Shown: positions 1 to 10,729 of the stretch, one piece after another
Position numbering within the stretch: position 1 is the first letter of the stretch
Layout: every line of letters starts with the position of its first letter
Source of the DNA: an uncultured Aquimarina sp.
GTDB taxonomy: Bacteria > Bacteroidota > Bacteroidia > Flavobacteriales > Flavobacteriaceae
DNA length: 64,000 nucleotides
Direction: 5' to 3'
Assembly (NCBI RefSeq): GCF_947495315.1
Contig: NZ_CANLYD010000017.1
Coordinates: forward strand, 90,598-154,597
Notes under the pieces: generated by a model
Database searches by the model: none
Told to the model about the DNA's origin: nothing
The model's input: only the letters and a program-made list of their open reading frames with translations
Program-made: the position numbers and the translations under genes

Positions 1-723
1 AGTGAACGTTTACGACATAAAAACAGAGCAATTACCATTTGGGATTATGAACATTTAATCTTAGAGGAATTTCCAAAAGTTTATAAAGTAAAATGTGTGA
101 ATCATACAAGTTTTGATGGCACCATAACAGATTATAGTGAGACAGCACCTGGACATGTTTCTGTAGTTGTCATCGCTAATGTTCAGAATAAAAATGCAGT
201 TGATCCATTACGTCCATTGGCTAGTTTAGACCAACTTAGTGAGATTGCATCTTTTATAGATAAGATAAAACCTCCTTGTGTAATACTGCATGTGAAGAAC
301 CCAATTTATGAAGAAATAAAAGTAGATTTTAAAGTGAAATTTAATCAGGGAATTGACGCAGGCTATTACATATCTAAATTAGTAGAAGAAATTAGACATT
401 TCCTTTCTCCTTGGTCCTCTGACTGTGCCACCGATATTGTATTTGGAGGTAGAATACACAAGTCTGTTATTCTAAACTTTGTAGAAGAAAGATCTTATGT
501 AGATTATGTAACGTGTTTTAAAATGTTTCACATCATAAAAGACGATTCCAATGTATCCATTACGGAAGTAGATGAGGCCTTAGCACAAACCTCTGTATCC
601 ATTATTGGTTCAGCAAGAACACATACCATAGAAGAAATTGCTGCCAGTGAAGCTGATCAGTGTAAGTGCGATGATAATATCATATTAAGTACAGAAGAGT
701 TGACTGCAATTGATAATTGCTAA
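1..723 (+). CDS. eCIS baseplate J-like protein, C-terminal part (truncated by window start)
   Basis: The reading frame is open from base 1 to the stop at 721-723, so the start lies upstream of the window and only about 240 C-terminal residues are visible. The piece begins with a segment containing RAITIWDYEHLILEEFP, which I recognise as typical of the C-terminal half of large baseplate J/gp6-like proteins of contractile injection systems (Afp11/Afp12 type). The end is rich in acidic residues and Cys (CKCDD). A second baseplate protein follows 12 bases downstream, as in other eCIS loci. Expected role: part of the baseplate wedge that anchors the sheath and tube. Family assignment is by pattern memory and context; the first ATG at 97 is internal and should not be used as a start. 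Confidence 0.75.
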   Translation, partial: SERLRHKNRAITIWDYEHLILEEFPKVYKVKCVNHTSFDGTITDYSETAPGHVSVVVIANVQNKNAVDPLRPLASLDQLSEIASFIDKIKPPCVILHVKNPIYEEIKVDFKVKFNQGIDAGYYISKLVEEIRHFLSPWSSDCATDIVFGGRIHKSVILNFVEERSYVDYVTCFKMFHIIKDDSNVSITEVDEALAQTSVSIIGSARTHTIEEIAASEADQCKCDDNIILSTEELTAIDNC

Positions 724-735
724 AAAAATGTTTGA

Positions 736-3700
736 ATGAATGAATCACAAACCATATCGAAACAATTACCAGCTTTAAAGAGCATGCAATATGAAACGTT
801 GCGAGAATTAGGTATTCAACGTATTCAGGAACTTGCAGGCTCATTATGGACAGATTATAATACACATGATCCTGGAATTACCATTTTAGAAGTGCTAAGC
901 TATATGCTAACTGATATCGGATATAGAATCAACTACGATATAAAAGATATTCTTGCACAGAAACTAGGGAGTCCAGATTATTATGATATTAAGAACTTCT
1001 ATACTGCTTGCGAAATATTACCCGTTTGTCCTGTGACTTTTAATGATTTTCGGGAGATTATGATGGATGTAGAAATAGTAGATGATACAGAAGAGGAGAC
1101 ACAATATTACGGTGTAAAGAATGCTTGGATAGATAAATCTCCAGATGCCGAACATGCTATCTATGTAAACAAGAAGAAAAGTGAATTGAGTCTTTCTCCA
1201 TTACCAAATTCTTCTGAAGAAAATATGTTTTATGTAAAAACGCTATATGATGTACTATTAGAGTTTGATAAAAATGAGAAGTATGGAGACTTAAATGAAA
1301 ATACTATCGAAGGAGATTTCGTTTTATACGAATTCCCTGCATTAGAAGAGTTACAAGGATTGAAAATTGCTATCAAGATTACATTTCCAAATTGGGATGA
1401 TGATATTGATTGGTCTAATTATGATGAAGTCCGTGATTCTGTGAGTGATGTTACTCTAAAATTTTTGAATGTAGCAGATGGTTATGGTTTTAATTATGAC
1501 CTGTCTAATGATAAACAAGTAATTCTTGTAGAAGATACCAATTCAAAACCTGTTCCGGACTTAGCAAATCTGATCACCCAAATAAACAATTTTATGTATG
1601 ATCCTATTGAAGGGTTAATTGTAAAATATGTTGAGAAAATTGTGATCATTCATCAAATAGTAGAAGAGGTAAAAACTCAATTGCATAAAAACAGAAATTT
1701 ATGTGACGATTTTTTCCGTTTTAGTGCATTAAAAGTTGAAGATATCATTCTATGTACTGATATAGAACTTGATAATCAAGCGGATGTAGAAGAGACTGAA
1801 GCTGCAATTTTTTATGCAATTTCCAATTTTCTTTCTCCAACAGTATATTTCTATACGTTAGATGAAATGCTGAATAAGTGCGCTATCGAAAATAAATATA
1901 CAATTGAGGCGATCAGCCTGGGAGAAAAAATAATAACCATTAATACGAAGCTAAAAGAAGATGTAGGTAGTGAAGACACTGTTTCTATTTCGGGTGATGA
2001 AACTATTTCTGGAGAATATACAGTTAATTGTATAAAAGAAAATGATCTTAATCCTGCTTTTACGGATATTCATATAGATGAAGAAATCATCTCAGATACT
2101 TTCTCTGAAGATACTATCTTATTTGTGGGAAGAATTGATGAAAACCTCTGTAAAACAGTTGATGAGGTTTTTGAAGGCCCAAAATTAAAACATGGGTTTA
2201 TTGATGAGAAAGAGCTCGAAGCTGCTCAACTAACTAAAGTTATTCATGTTTCTGATTTGATCAGAATTATCATGGATATCGAAGGAGTAAAAGCTGTGCG
2301 TAATATACAAATTGCTAATAGACCACAAGATAATGACGATGGTATAGATGAGAAAAGTGTAAAATGGTGTTTAGAACTAGCCTGGAAGTATAAGTATGTT
2401 CCCAGACTGAATCTAAGTGATTCAAAGATTACTTACTATAAAGATCAATTGCCATTTTTAGCTGATGATGATGAGGTTAATATATTAATTGAAGCACTTG
2501 AAGCTACCGATAGACCACAAAAAATTCGGTATCCTAAAATGGATATTGATCCACCATTAGGAGCGTTTAAAGATATCGAAAACTATGTCTCATTGCAAGA
2601 AGAGTTTCCGGATATCTATGGCGTAGGTTCTTCAGGTATTCCAGATTTATCTTCTTTAGAAGGATTGAAAAAAGCTGAGCGAGAAGGAAAAGTAAAACAG
2701 CTAAAAGGCTTTCTTACGTTTTTTGATCAATTGATCGTCAATGAATTGGCTCAATTAAATAAGGTAAAAGATCTTTTCTCTATGAATGGAGAGAAAAATG
2801 AATTTGGAGAATATAAAATTGATCGTACATACTTTTCAAAAGTATTGTATGATGTAATTCCTAACGGTTCAGAGTTATATGTTGATCAGGCTGGACATTT
2901 AGTAAGTCTAAAAAAAATAGTAGAGGATGAAAACCTCTATATCCAAAGAAGAAATAAGTTTTTAGATCATTTGTTAGGTAGATTTGCAGAAACTTTTACT
3001 GATTATGCCATACTTGCTCACAAGATTGATAAAGAAAAAGCAGGACTAGATCTTATTGAAGATAAACTACAGTTTTTAGATCGCTATCCAGCTATAAGTG
3101 CGGAAAGAGGAAAAGGATTTAATTATTTGCAAGATTGCTATCAGTGGCATATCCATAACGTTTCAGGAGTAGAACAACGTGTTTCTTTTTTAACGGGAAT
3201 CGAAGAAAGAGAGGTTTCGGCTCTTAATTTTAGTAATAACTTTTTAATTGATCCTGCAATAGCTGGTTTTACAATCTTGGATGACTTAAGTGTTCCTTTA
3301 CTAGTACAAAAGGACAATTTAGAAAGTGATATTGAGGTAAAAGAATTACTGGAGCGTATTATAATGACTGGTTTATGTAGAAGTAATTATGAAATAGCTT
3401 TAGAAGAAGCAGGTAATTTTTCTTTTCGATTAATTTGTGAAGACCAAATATTAGGAATTAGTTCAAAAGTCGATTATAACTCAGACCTGCCGGGAGGAGA
3501 TACGGATACTGCAATTTTTGAACTCATTAAAGTTTTAAAAAGAGAGTATTTTGATAACCATGAATCGAATAGAAGGAATTTGTCGTGTCCGTTTAATAAT
3601 TACTTTACCTATGAGCTAACAGCTGATATTATGCCTGTTCCTCCTGATTTACCAACATATACTTTTAAGTATGTGATGTATTCGAAAGCGTTTCAGTTTA

Positions 3701-5454
3701 CAGATGAGTTCAAAATCCTGGAAGGTGAAATTACCGAAGAAATTGTATTGGAAGAAACCGAAACATTACCATTAACAGAAGAACAAGTACTTAAAAAAGG
3801 AGAAGCTAAAATCCAGAAATTGTTTTGGGATATTATATATAACGCTATAGACAGACGTCAGTATATATTGGATGTAAACCTGACTCCATATCGTTTTCAA
3901 TTATGCAGTTCAAAAGGACAAGTAATAGGAAGTAGTGTGGCTGAAAACTTCAATGTAATATTGGCAGATCAAATCAAAACCAGTAGTGCTAATACACTTC
4001 AGATAATTGAATCTTCTGCTAATGATGGAAATTATACCATTAGTACTGCAGAAGCTAAAGGTCCCAATATCGAAATCGAATTAACTAGTAATATACCTTC
4101 TCCTATATTCGATGGGAAAGCTATTTGGGAAGAAGCTTTTAGTATTCAGGAAATAAATATAGAAGAGAGATGGGTAAAAGCCACTTCGGATATTAGTACT
4201 AATTTTTTAGTGAATGATGTATTCGAAATAAGAAATTCTACAAGTAATGATGGTTTATATACTATAAGGAGTATTGATAATGATGGAGGGAAAACAATAT
4301 TAAAATTTTGGGAACCTATTCCAACAGATGAAATAGATGGAGAAATTGTAGATCAACACGTTTTCGATATGGTAGCTATTAATCTTACTGTATTAACTGT
4401 AAAAGCAGGAGAAGATGAAAAAGCCATTCAGCAATTAATTGATTTTGTACAAGATAAGTTCATTAAAAAAGAAGGTATGCATTTAATAGAACATACCTTA
4501 CTTAGACCAAGGATTAATGAAGAGCTGTTTGTTGATTTAGAATCAAAACATTTGGTGTCTTTAGGAGGAAGTTCTGCTCAGTTAGTTTTTCCTAAACGAA
4601 CCGAGATTCAAAGTGCTAATGCTACTAACAATACCATATTGGTTTCTGACAATATAAAAGCAGAAATCAGTGGGAATATTATCTATATCGAAGAAGGACC
4701 TTATAACGGCCAAGAGTTTACAATTAAAAAGATAACAACACAAGCAGGAAAATCGAGAATTCACTTAAATGAAGATTTGAAGTTCAATTTACCGAATCCT
4801 CCATTCGATAATGGATCCGTAAGGTATAAAAGCCAAACAGACGTTGTGAAAATCAAACCTGTTACAAATACAATAACAGTTAGTGATACACAAGTATTAG
4901 TAATCAAAGAAGGAGATGAAGTGATAGTTAAAAATCCGGAAAACAAAGAAAACGACGGGATTTTTATTGTTAAGACGATTAAGGAAATTGATCTTAATCA
5001 GGATATAAGATTGATGTCTAAGTTACAATGGGTACAGGATGAATTATTACCTGTTTATTTAGATCAAGATTGCAAATCATGCCAGTTAAGTGATGTCTAT
5101 TCTTGTATTGCTACAGTTATTTTACCTTACTGGGCTGATCGTTTTATAAATCTAGATTTTAGAAAATTTATAGAGAAGACAATCAGACTCGAAGCTCCAG
5201 CTCATGTGATGCTTAATATATGTTGGATCAATTGCGAACAAATGGAAACTTTTGAACAAAAATATAAAGCATGGCTTTTTGAAATCAACAAACCCATATG
5301 GAACAAACCTAATTTATCTATAGCATTAAGTGAATTTATACAAGCGTTAACAGCTAGTAGAAATGTATACCCAACCGGTACTTTACACAGTTGTGATGAA
5401 GATGAATCGCTAGAAAGTGCCATTATATTAAATAATTCCGTCTTAGGAACCTAA
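736..5454 (+). CDS. large eCIS baseplate protein (Afp12/J-like) with inserted beta modules
   Basis: A 1572-residue protein. Near the N-terminus (about residues 38-70) it has LWTDYNTHDPGITILEVLSY, the hallmark start of phage-tail and eCIS baseplate proteins of the Afp12 kind (tDhDPGiTLLElf). The C-terminus carries a conserved patch around RLEAPAHVMLNICWI, also seen in eCIS baseplate proteins. In between are several short modules ending in a similar strand pair (SGEYTV, NDGNYTI, NDGLYTI, NDGIFIV) at roughly 2010, 4020, 4240 and 4950, which look like inserted beta domains. Many family members are shorter, so these insertions probably explain the size. It would form the outer baseplate wedge. It is translationally close to its neighbours (12 bases before, 10 after), implying one operon. 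Confidence 0.8.
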   Translation: MNESQTISKQLPALKSMQYETLRELGIQRIQELAGSLWTDYNTHDPGITILEVLSYMLTDIGYRINYDIKDILAQKLGSPDYYDIKNFYTACEILPVCPVTFNDFREIMMDVEIVDDTEEETQYYGVKNAWIDKSPDAEHAIYVNKKKSELSLSPLPNSSEENMFYVKTLYDVLLEFDKNEKYGDLNENTIEGDFVLYEFPALEELQGLKIAIKITFPNWDDDIDWSNYDEVRDSVSDVTLKFLNVADGYGFNYDLSNDKQVILVEDTNSKPVPDLANLITQINNFMYDPIEGLIVKYVEKIVIIHQIVEEVKTQLHKNRNLCDDFFRFSALKVEDIILCTDIELDNQADVEETEAAIFYAISNFLSPTVYFYTLDEMLNKCAIENKYTIEAISLGEKIITINTKLKEDVGSEDTVSISGDETISGEYTVNCIKENDLNPAFTDIHIDEEIISDTFSEDTILFVGRIDENLCKTVDEVFEGPKLKHGFIDEKELEAAQLTKVIHVSDLIRIIMDIEGVKAVRNIQIANRPQDNDDGIDEKSVKWCLELAWKYKYVPRLNLSDSKITYYKDQLPFLADDDEVNILIEALEATDRPQKIRYPKMDIDPPLGAFKDIENYVSLQEEFPDIYGVGSSGIPDLSSLEGLKKAEREGKVKQLKGFLTFFDQLIVNELAQLNKVKDLFSMNGEKNEFGEYKIDRTYFSKVLYDVIPNGSELYVDQAGHLVSLKKIVEDENLYIQRRNKFLDHLLGRFAETFTDYAILAHKIDKEKAGLDLIEDKLQFLDRYPAISAERGKGFNYLQDCYQWHIHNVSGVEQRVSFLTGIEEREVSALNFSNNFLIDPAIAGFTILDDLSVPLLVQKDNLESDIEVKELLERIIMTGLCRSNYEIALEEAGNFSFRLICEDQILGISSKVDYNSDLPGGDTDTAIFELIKVLKREYFDNHESNRRNLSCPFNNYFTYELTADIMPVPPDLPTYTFKYVMYSKAFQFTDEFKILEGEITEEIVLEETETLPLTEEQVLKKGEAKIQKLFWDIIYNAIDRRQYILDVNLTPYRFQLCSSKGQVIGSSVAENFNVILADQIKTSSANTLQIIESSANDGNYTISTAEAKGPNIEIELTSNIPSPIFDGKAIWEEAFSIQEINIEERWVKATSDISTNFLVNDVFEIRNSTSNDGLYTIRSIDNDGGKTILKFWEPIPTDEIDGEIVDQHVFDMVAINLTVLTVKAGEDEKAIQQLIDFVQDKFIKKEGMHLIEHTLLRPRINEELFVDLESKHLVSLGGSSAQLVFPKRTEIQSANATNNTILVSDNIKAEISGNIIYIEEGPYNGQEFTIKKITTQAGKSRIHLNEDLKFNLPNPPFDNGSVRYKSQTDVVKIKPVTNTITVSDTQVLVIKEGDEVIVKNPENKENDGIFIVKTIKEIDLNQDIRLMSKLQWVQDELLPVYLDQDCKSCQLSDVYSCIATVILPYWADRFINLDFRKFIEKTIRLEAPAHVMLNICWINCEQMETFEQKYKAWLFEINKPIWNKPNLSIALSEFIQALTASRNVYPTGTLHSCDEDESLESAIILNNSVLGT

Positions 5455-5464
5455 AAATAAAATC

Positions 5465-8400
5465 ATGAGTATTCTAATAAACAACTATCCAATTTTCGAA
5501 GACAACCAGGTACTCACCAGTGGGCAGCTCAATCAATTAAATAAATATCTTGATGAGCAAACAAGACTTACTCGTTCTTGCTTAATAGGTATGGGAATCG
5601 CCTGCGGACTGGAGCTAGAAGTAAGTACAGGAGAAGGTACAGCTATCATTATTAAAGAAGGAATTGGTATTAGTTCCGAAGGTTTTTTAATAAAACTATG
5701 TCCAGAAGCAAGATCGTGTACCACTGTTCAATATCGTCCATATACGTTACCTAATAATATAGTATATACGCCATTTCAGGATGAATTATTTGTGCAGGAT
5801 ATTGAGCTTCATGAATTGCTTACAGCGAATGCCCAAACGGATGAAGAAGATATAATAACACCTCTTACAGAGGAATTTTTAAACGATAAAGTAGTTCTGT
5901 TATTTCTGGAATGCCTGGATAAAGACCTAAAATCATGTTTAGGAAAGAGTTGTGACGAATTGGGTGTGGATAGGATATTTACTTTAAGAAAGTTATTGAT
6001 AAATGTTACGGATCTTGAGAAAGTAAACAAGCGTTCAAATGGAGGGAGACAAGATGACTTATTTATTAAAAAATATAACCTCAAAGATATAAGCATACCC
6101 AGAGTTTTTTTTGATAACATAAGTACTTTACATTATTTGCCGCTTGCCAATTCCTACGCAAAAGCTATAGATGAAATTGGCCCGGAATTGGGAAAACTAT
6201 TAAATGAAACCTATGTGGTTTATGAGCCAATTTTAAAAGATATTTATGATGGCAACCCATTTGAATCACCCATAATACAAGATGCTTATAAAATGTTTGG
6301 AGAGTATTTTGATGGAGGTTTTAAACCTGCCTGGAGGGGAATACAATATTTATATGACTTTTTCAAGGATCTCATTTTAGCGTATAAAGAATTTAAAGAT
6401 TGCGCATATGATTTGATGCTACAATGTTGTCCGGATATGACAAGGTTTCCTCGTCATTTAATGTTAGGTAAAGCAATTGCAGAGCAAAGAGATAAATGTG
6501 AAATAGATATATACAGGCATACTTTTACCCAGCCTCCGATTTATAATCATCAAAATTATTTACTAGCCAAAACAATTTCATTACACAAAAGAATAGTATT
6601 AATGTTAGAGAAATTCTCTTTCGAGAAACTGGCAAATGCAGAAAAATTGGAAATGAAGGTCACACCAAGTTGTGAAAAGAAATCAAAATTGTCATTAAGA
6701 AGCATACCATTTTATTATAATTCTAAAAGCAAAAGTAAGTTTGAGAAATTAGAAAACCTTGAGTTAGAATGGAGTTATGAAAGGAACTATAAACAGTGTC
6801 AGATAGAAGACAAAGAGAACAATGCTCTCAATATTTCTTATGATAACAACAATAGTAAGGAGTTTCGTATTACTCCATTGACCACACCTTTAGATTTTGA
6901 TATAGATCAATTTAATTTTTTAAGAATTGAAGGTCTTTTAGGTAAAGATATGGGTGATGCGTACAGTTTTGTTCAAAAAATAAAAAGACTCAAAAACTTG
7001 TCTTACGATGTACGAGTAGTTCATATTGGAGATGTATTAGAAGAAGATCATAAAATTAGACCAAACTGTATTTACAATGATTTACAACCTATTTATGAAA
7101 TCTGGAGAAATAAATTTATTTATTGTCTGGTTGGTTTATCTAAACTAACTGATATTTCCAGATTTGCAGCAACCAATGGCGATAATCTTGTAGCAGTTAA
7201 TGATTCTTTCGAAACAAATCAAGCAAGAAGAGCGGCTTTCTCAAATGATGATTTGAATAAAATTAAAAATTTTAGCACAAAAATCAATAGAGATAATTGG
7301 TCAATGGTAGTCGAAGAAGTATTGCATAAAACCTCTTCTTTGAATAAGCGAGAAAACATAAATAGGGTGTCTGAAAACCTAAACCAGGTTTCGTTAGCAG
7401 TTGGAAGACAAACGATTTCAGGTCTTTTTCAGGAACTAGAAAATTGTATGATTCAATTGCGAGAAAATACACCAGAGGACTTTAAAACATTTGATTTTGA
7501 AAAATGGCTCGAACTGTATAAATGCCCTTTAAATATATATGTAGAAATACTAAAGTTATTAAGTACAAGATATCAAAGAGGCCAAGTAAATGTTCAATTA
7601 AACACATATTTTTTATTGTTTTGTCAGTTACATGGACTTATAAGAAATCTTGCAATTTTTCCATATATAGATATTCGTATTTTATATAATACACTAAAAG
7701 TTAAAATTGATACGTATAATGAGTCAAACGAGTTTTCAAATTTCGTAAAACAAAATCCTGGTACTGTACATAAAGCGGGAACTCCTCCAGGGCAGACATA
7801 TATATTGCTATATCAAACAGAATTTTCGGATGAGTATAGAAAGTCTATACTTCCCAAAATTGTAGCATATCTAGAAGAGCAGGAAGTTAGTAGTGATGTT
7901 ATAAGACAAATTGATCAGATAGATAAAGAAAATTTAGGTAAGGTGTTGGGCGATTTTCAACTACCATATCTGTGTTGTTCTCCTTGCGATCAGATAGATA
8001 GTCAACCTGCGCAATTAGATCCTTTTGCTCCTCCTATTATCGAAACAGTGCCAATAAGACAAGTTGATACTGACCCTACTAATGGTATAGTGTTTTTTGA
8101 ATATGATATTGTAAAAGAAAAATTGTTTCATGAGGTGTATGAAGTAGATCGGTACAAAGCAAATCTTACATCTTCAGCCAAATATGGTGATGCATCCATA
8201 GAATATACTCCCTCTGATTTAAATGTAAATGTGAACATTCAATATTTAAATTATGTTGTTGATGTAAATAAGGTTGCAGCCGTAGCAAACAATTCTGAAG
8301 ATGCTTATCTAATAGACGAATTTACTTATGAAATTATTCACCAACAAACAGGTGAAGTAATTGACTCATCTGTGATCACAATTTTAGTTCCGATAATAGA

Positions 8401-9214
8401 AATTAGAACGCAAGGAATAAAAGTTGGAGTAACAGGAAGAGTTATTACAAGATCAGATGGTGTTTTAATAGGAATTTCGGAGGCTACAGTGGCATTTGAT
8501 AAATTTCCGGATCTTAAAACATCCTCTGTAGACAGCGGTGACTTTACAATTACTACTTTATCTAATATTCTTCCGAATGGAATACATGATATTACCGTTT
8601 TTGCTAATGGATATTTTCCTAAGACAATTCCGGTAACTATTAATAATAATATTCCATTTGTTACTGTAGAGCTAGTTCCTATTATAATCTTTACACCAAT
8701 TTTTACAGATTTTATTAATGTTATTGAGGCAGATGTTAATGCTGATAGTACTATTGCCTTAGTAAATGATTTTAGAACAACTGATCTTGCTAATAGAGAA
8801 AAGATAAAAGAACTAATAGAGAAAGAAGGAGATCGTCGATCTTCTTTAATTAAAGTAGAGGAAGCACTTTCTATGTTCTCTAAAGATAGTAGTCTCACTG
8901 TTAATGAAATGAATACAGTTTTCTCTAAGACCAGAGATAATTTATTGGCAGAAATAAAGGTAGCAACCGGGGCATCTAAAAAAAATAAAACAGAAGGTCT
9001 TAAAACAATGACTACCGCCTATTTAGATCGATTGATTCTTACAGAACCTAAAGGGTTAAGTACCATAAGTAAAAAGACGTTAAGTGAAACAGCTAAGTTG
9101 ATTAAATCCAATAATGTAGGGATGAAAGGTGAAATGAAAAAATGGTTTACAACTAAGGATAAATTAATGGGTAATAAGATTACCAATACTATTAGAAACA
9201 ATTTTAAAATATAA
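5465..9214 (+). CDS. large eCIS-associated structural protein (putative baseplate or fibre component)
   Basis: A 1249-residue protein with no signal peptide. The N-terminal 80 residues (NYPIFEDNQVLTSGQLNQL, then GMGIACGLELE) resemble the start of large proteins found beside baseplate genes in Bacteroidota eCIS loci; I do not know a firm function. The middle is mostly helical and rich in Cys. Around residues 985-1060 there is a beta-sandwich-like segment (GVTGRVITRSDG through VTVELVPI) of the carboxypeptidase-regulatory or PEGA-like type, often found in surface or fibre proteins. The last 150 residues are Lys/Ser-rich and helical. Position between the baseplate and tape-measure genes suggests a structural component such as a tail-fibre mount. 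Function is inference from context. Confidence 0.6.
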   Translation: MSILINNYPIFEDNQVLTSGQLNQLNKYLDEQTRLTRSCLIGMGIACGLELEVSTGEGTAIIIKEGIGISSEGFLIKLCPEARSCTTVQYRPYTLPNNIVYTPFQDELFVQDIELHELLTANAQTDEEDIITPLTEEFLNDKVVLLFLECLDKDLKSCLGKSCDELGVDRIFTLRKLLINVTDLEKVNKRSNGGRQDDLFIKKYNLKDISIPRVFFDNISTLHYLPLANSYAKAIDEIGPELGKLLNETYVVYEPILKDIYDGNPFESPIIQDAYKMFGEYFDGGFKPAWRGIQYLYDFFKDLILAYKEFKDCAYDLMLQCCPDMTRFPRHLMLGKAIAEQRDKCEIDIYRHTFTQPPIYNHQNYLLAKTISLHKRIVLMLEKFSFEKLANAEKLEMKVTPSCEKKSKLSLRSIPFYYNSKSKSKFEKLENLELEWSYERNYKQCQIEDKENNALNISYDNNNSKEFRITPLTTPLDFDIDQFNFLRIEGLLGKDMGDAYSFVQKIKRLKNLSYDVRVVHIGDVLEEDHKIRPNCIYNDLQPIYEIWRNKFIYCLVGLSKLTDISRFAATNGDNLVAVNDSFETNQARRAAFSNDDLNKIKNFSTKINRDNWSMVVEEVLHKTSSLNKRENINRVSENLNQVSLAVGRQTISGLFQELENCMIQLRENTPEDFKTFDFEKWLELYKCPLNIYVEILKLLSTRYQRGQVNVQLNTYFLLFCQLHGLIRNLAIFPYIDIRILYNTLKVKIDTYNESNEFSNFVKQNPGTVHKAGTPPGQTYILLYQTEFSDEYRKSILPKIVAYLEEQEVSSDVIRQIDQIDKENLGKVLGDFQLPYLCCSPCDQIDSQPAQLDPFAPPIIETVPIRQVDTDPTNGIVFFEYDIVKEKLFHEVYEVDRYKANLTSSAKYGDASIEYTPSDLNVNVNIQYLNYVVDVNKVAAVANNSEDAYLIDEFTYEIIHQQTGEVIDSSVITILVPIIEIRTQGIKVGVTGRVITRSDGVLIGISEATVAFDKFPDLKTSSVDSGDFTITTLSNILPNGIHDITVFANGYFPKTIPVTINNNIPFVTVELVPIIIFTPIFTDFINVIEADVNADSTIALVNDFRTTDLANREKIKELIEKEGDRRSSLIKVEEALSMFSKDSSLTVNEMNTVFSKTRDNLLAEIKVATGASKKNKTEGLKTMTTAYLDRLILTEPKGLSTISKKTLSETAKLIKSNNVGMKGEMKKWFTTKDKLMGNKITNTIRNNFKI

Positions 9215-9217
9215 TAA

Positions 9218-10729
9218 TTGATAGATACCACCAAACATATTATTAAACAACAGGTTCTTGATCTTACCATTTCTAATTTAAAAGATCAGGAAGACACATC
9301 TCATGTCGTTTCCGAAATTTATAAACGCAATATAGAGGGTATTTTAGAGGAAATATGTAACGAGATGATCCCTGCTGATAGAGTAGTTAAAATTGATTCT
9401 TTAGTTATAGATATTGGTCGTTTAAGATATGATAGGTTAGCTTTGGATTTTCCAAAAGCTGTTAGGAAATCTATAAAAGAAGCCCTTTATAAAGAAGTCA
9501 GAGATGAAATTGTTCGATCTAATGGTTCCGTTAAAAGAATAAAAGATCATGAGAATAAAGAAAATGCTCTGTTAGAATATTTGCGTACAGGTTTGATTCC
9601 TTGGTATTACGATGGTAATTTTATAAAACTGAAATCAGAATTTTCTAATAAAAAAATTAATACCTCTTATGAACTTGTTCAGGTTTTTAGTAATGCAATT
9701 AGTATAACCAGAGCTATTCATTTTTTTGAAGAAGAAAAATTGCATTCCTTTCTTATGGAAAAATTGAGTTATGAGAAAAAGAATGTTTTGACCGAGTTTG
9801 TTCTTTTGAAAAAGATATTGAGTACCCTAAATAGTATTGCAAATGTTCCTATTAAAAATAGATCAATTTCTGCCAATATTAAGCCTCTTTTAGAAATATG
9901 CAAACCAAAAAATAAAGTGTATGATAAAATGATAAGACAATTGGTTGATTCAGTTTATTCTAATGATTCATCATCTGTTATTTTTTTAGAAAAAACAACA
10001 TACCTGATTGAAGTATTGCCAAAAAAGTATTATCAGAAAATACAAGCTCTTTTTAAAAATATAGAATGGGAAAAGCTGAATAAATTTAATAAAGATGAAC
10101 TTTTGTTTGTAGAAAATTTAAGAAAAGAAAAGAATGCTCAAAAAATAGTAAACATAAAAAGCAATATAAGTACTTCTGAAGAAAAGATAAAATCAAAAGA
10201 GATAAGTTTAAAACAAAGTTTAGAGATTGGTGAAAGTATAGTCATTAAAAATGCAGGACTAGTTTTGGTTTGGCCATACCTACAATCATTTTTTACGGGA
10301 CTTGATCTTATGCAGGAAAAAACATTTCTGGATGATCAGAAAACCGCCAAAGCAATCCATTTATTACATTATTTAGTTTTTCAGACAGAGGAAAGTAATG
10401 AAACTGAATGGGTACTTAATAAGCTTTTATGCGGTGTAGAAATAATCGATTTTGTTCCCGAAAAAATGGAGCTAAGTGGCATAGAGAAAGAGGAATGCGA
10501 TAACTTATTAAAAGCCCTCATTAATAATTGGTCAGCATTAAAAAAGACAAGTCCAGACAGTCTAAGAAAGACTTTCTTAATGCGAGAAGGTTTGTTAATG
10601 AAAAATGATAATGGATGGATGTTGAAAATAGAAAGAAAAGCATTTGATATTTTACTGGACAGGTTAACGTGGGCTATTTCGGTAATTAAATTACCCTGGA
10701 ACAATTATATGATTCATACAGAATGGTAA
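9218..10729 (+). CDS. eCIS tape measure family protein (CIS_TMP-like)
   Basis: About 503 residues. The N-terminal 80 residues (HIIKQQVLDLTI, then ISEIYKRNIE-like helix, EICNEMIPADRVVKIDSLVIDIGRL) match my memory of the contractile-injection-system tape measure family, in which this segment is the conserved part. The start must be the TTG at 9218: an in-frame TAA sits directly upstream at 9215-9217, and the family-conserved part begins only six codons in. The rest is helical and Lys-rich with little recognisable motif. Proposed role: setting tube length during assembly. It lies 3 bases after the previous gene and its stop overlaps the ATPase start (ATGGTAA at 10723-10729), so translation is probably coupled. 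Confidence 0.72.
   Translation: MIDTTKHIIKQQVLDLTISNLKDQEDTSHVVSEIYKRNIEGILEEICNEMIPADRVVKIDSLVIDIGRLRYDRLALDFPKAVRKSIKEALYKEVRDEIVRSNGSVKRIKDHENKENALLEYLRTGLIPWYYDGNFIKLKSEFSNKKINTSYELVQVFSNAISITRAIHFFEEEKLHSFLMEKLSYEKKNVLTEFVLLKKILSTLNSIANVPIKNRSISANIKPLLEICKPKNKVYDKMIRQLVDSVYSNDSSSVIFLEKTTYLIEVLPKKYYQKIQALFKNIEWEKLNKFNKDELLFVENLRKEKNAQKIVNIKSNISTSEEKIKSKEISLKQSLEIGESIVIKNAGLVLVWPYLQSFFTGLDLMQEKTFLDDQKTAKAIHLLHYLVFQTEESNETEWVLNKLLCGVEIIDFVPEKMELSGIEKEECDNLLKALINNWSALKKTSPDSLRKTFLMREGLLMKNDNGWMLKIERKAFDILLDRLTWAISVIKLPWNNYMIHTEW

Noticed and set aside
8338..8898. 186-codon minus-strand frame inside the 1249-residue eCIS gene
   Set aside because: Antisense to a continuous coding frame with normal protein character; Ser/Ile/Val-rich composition is typical of a mirror frame.
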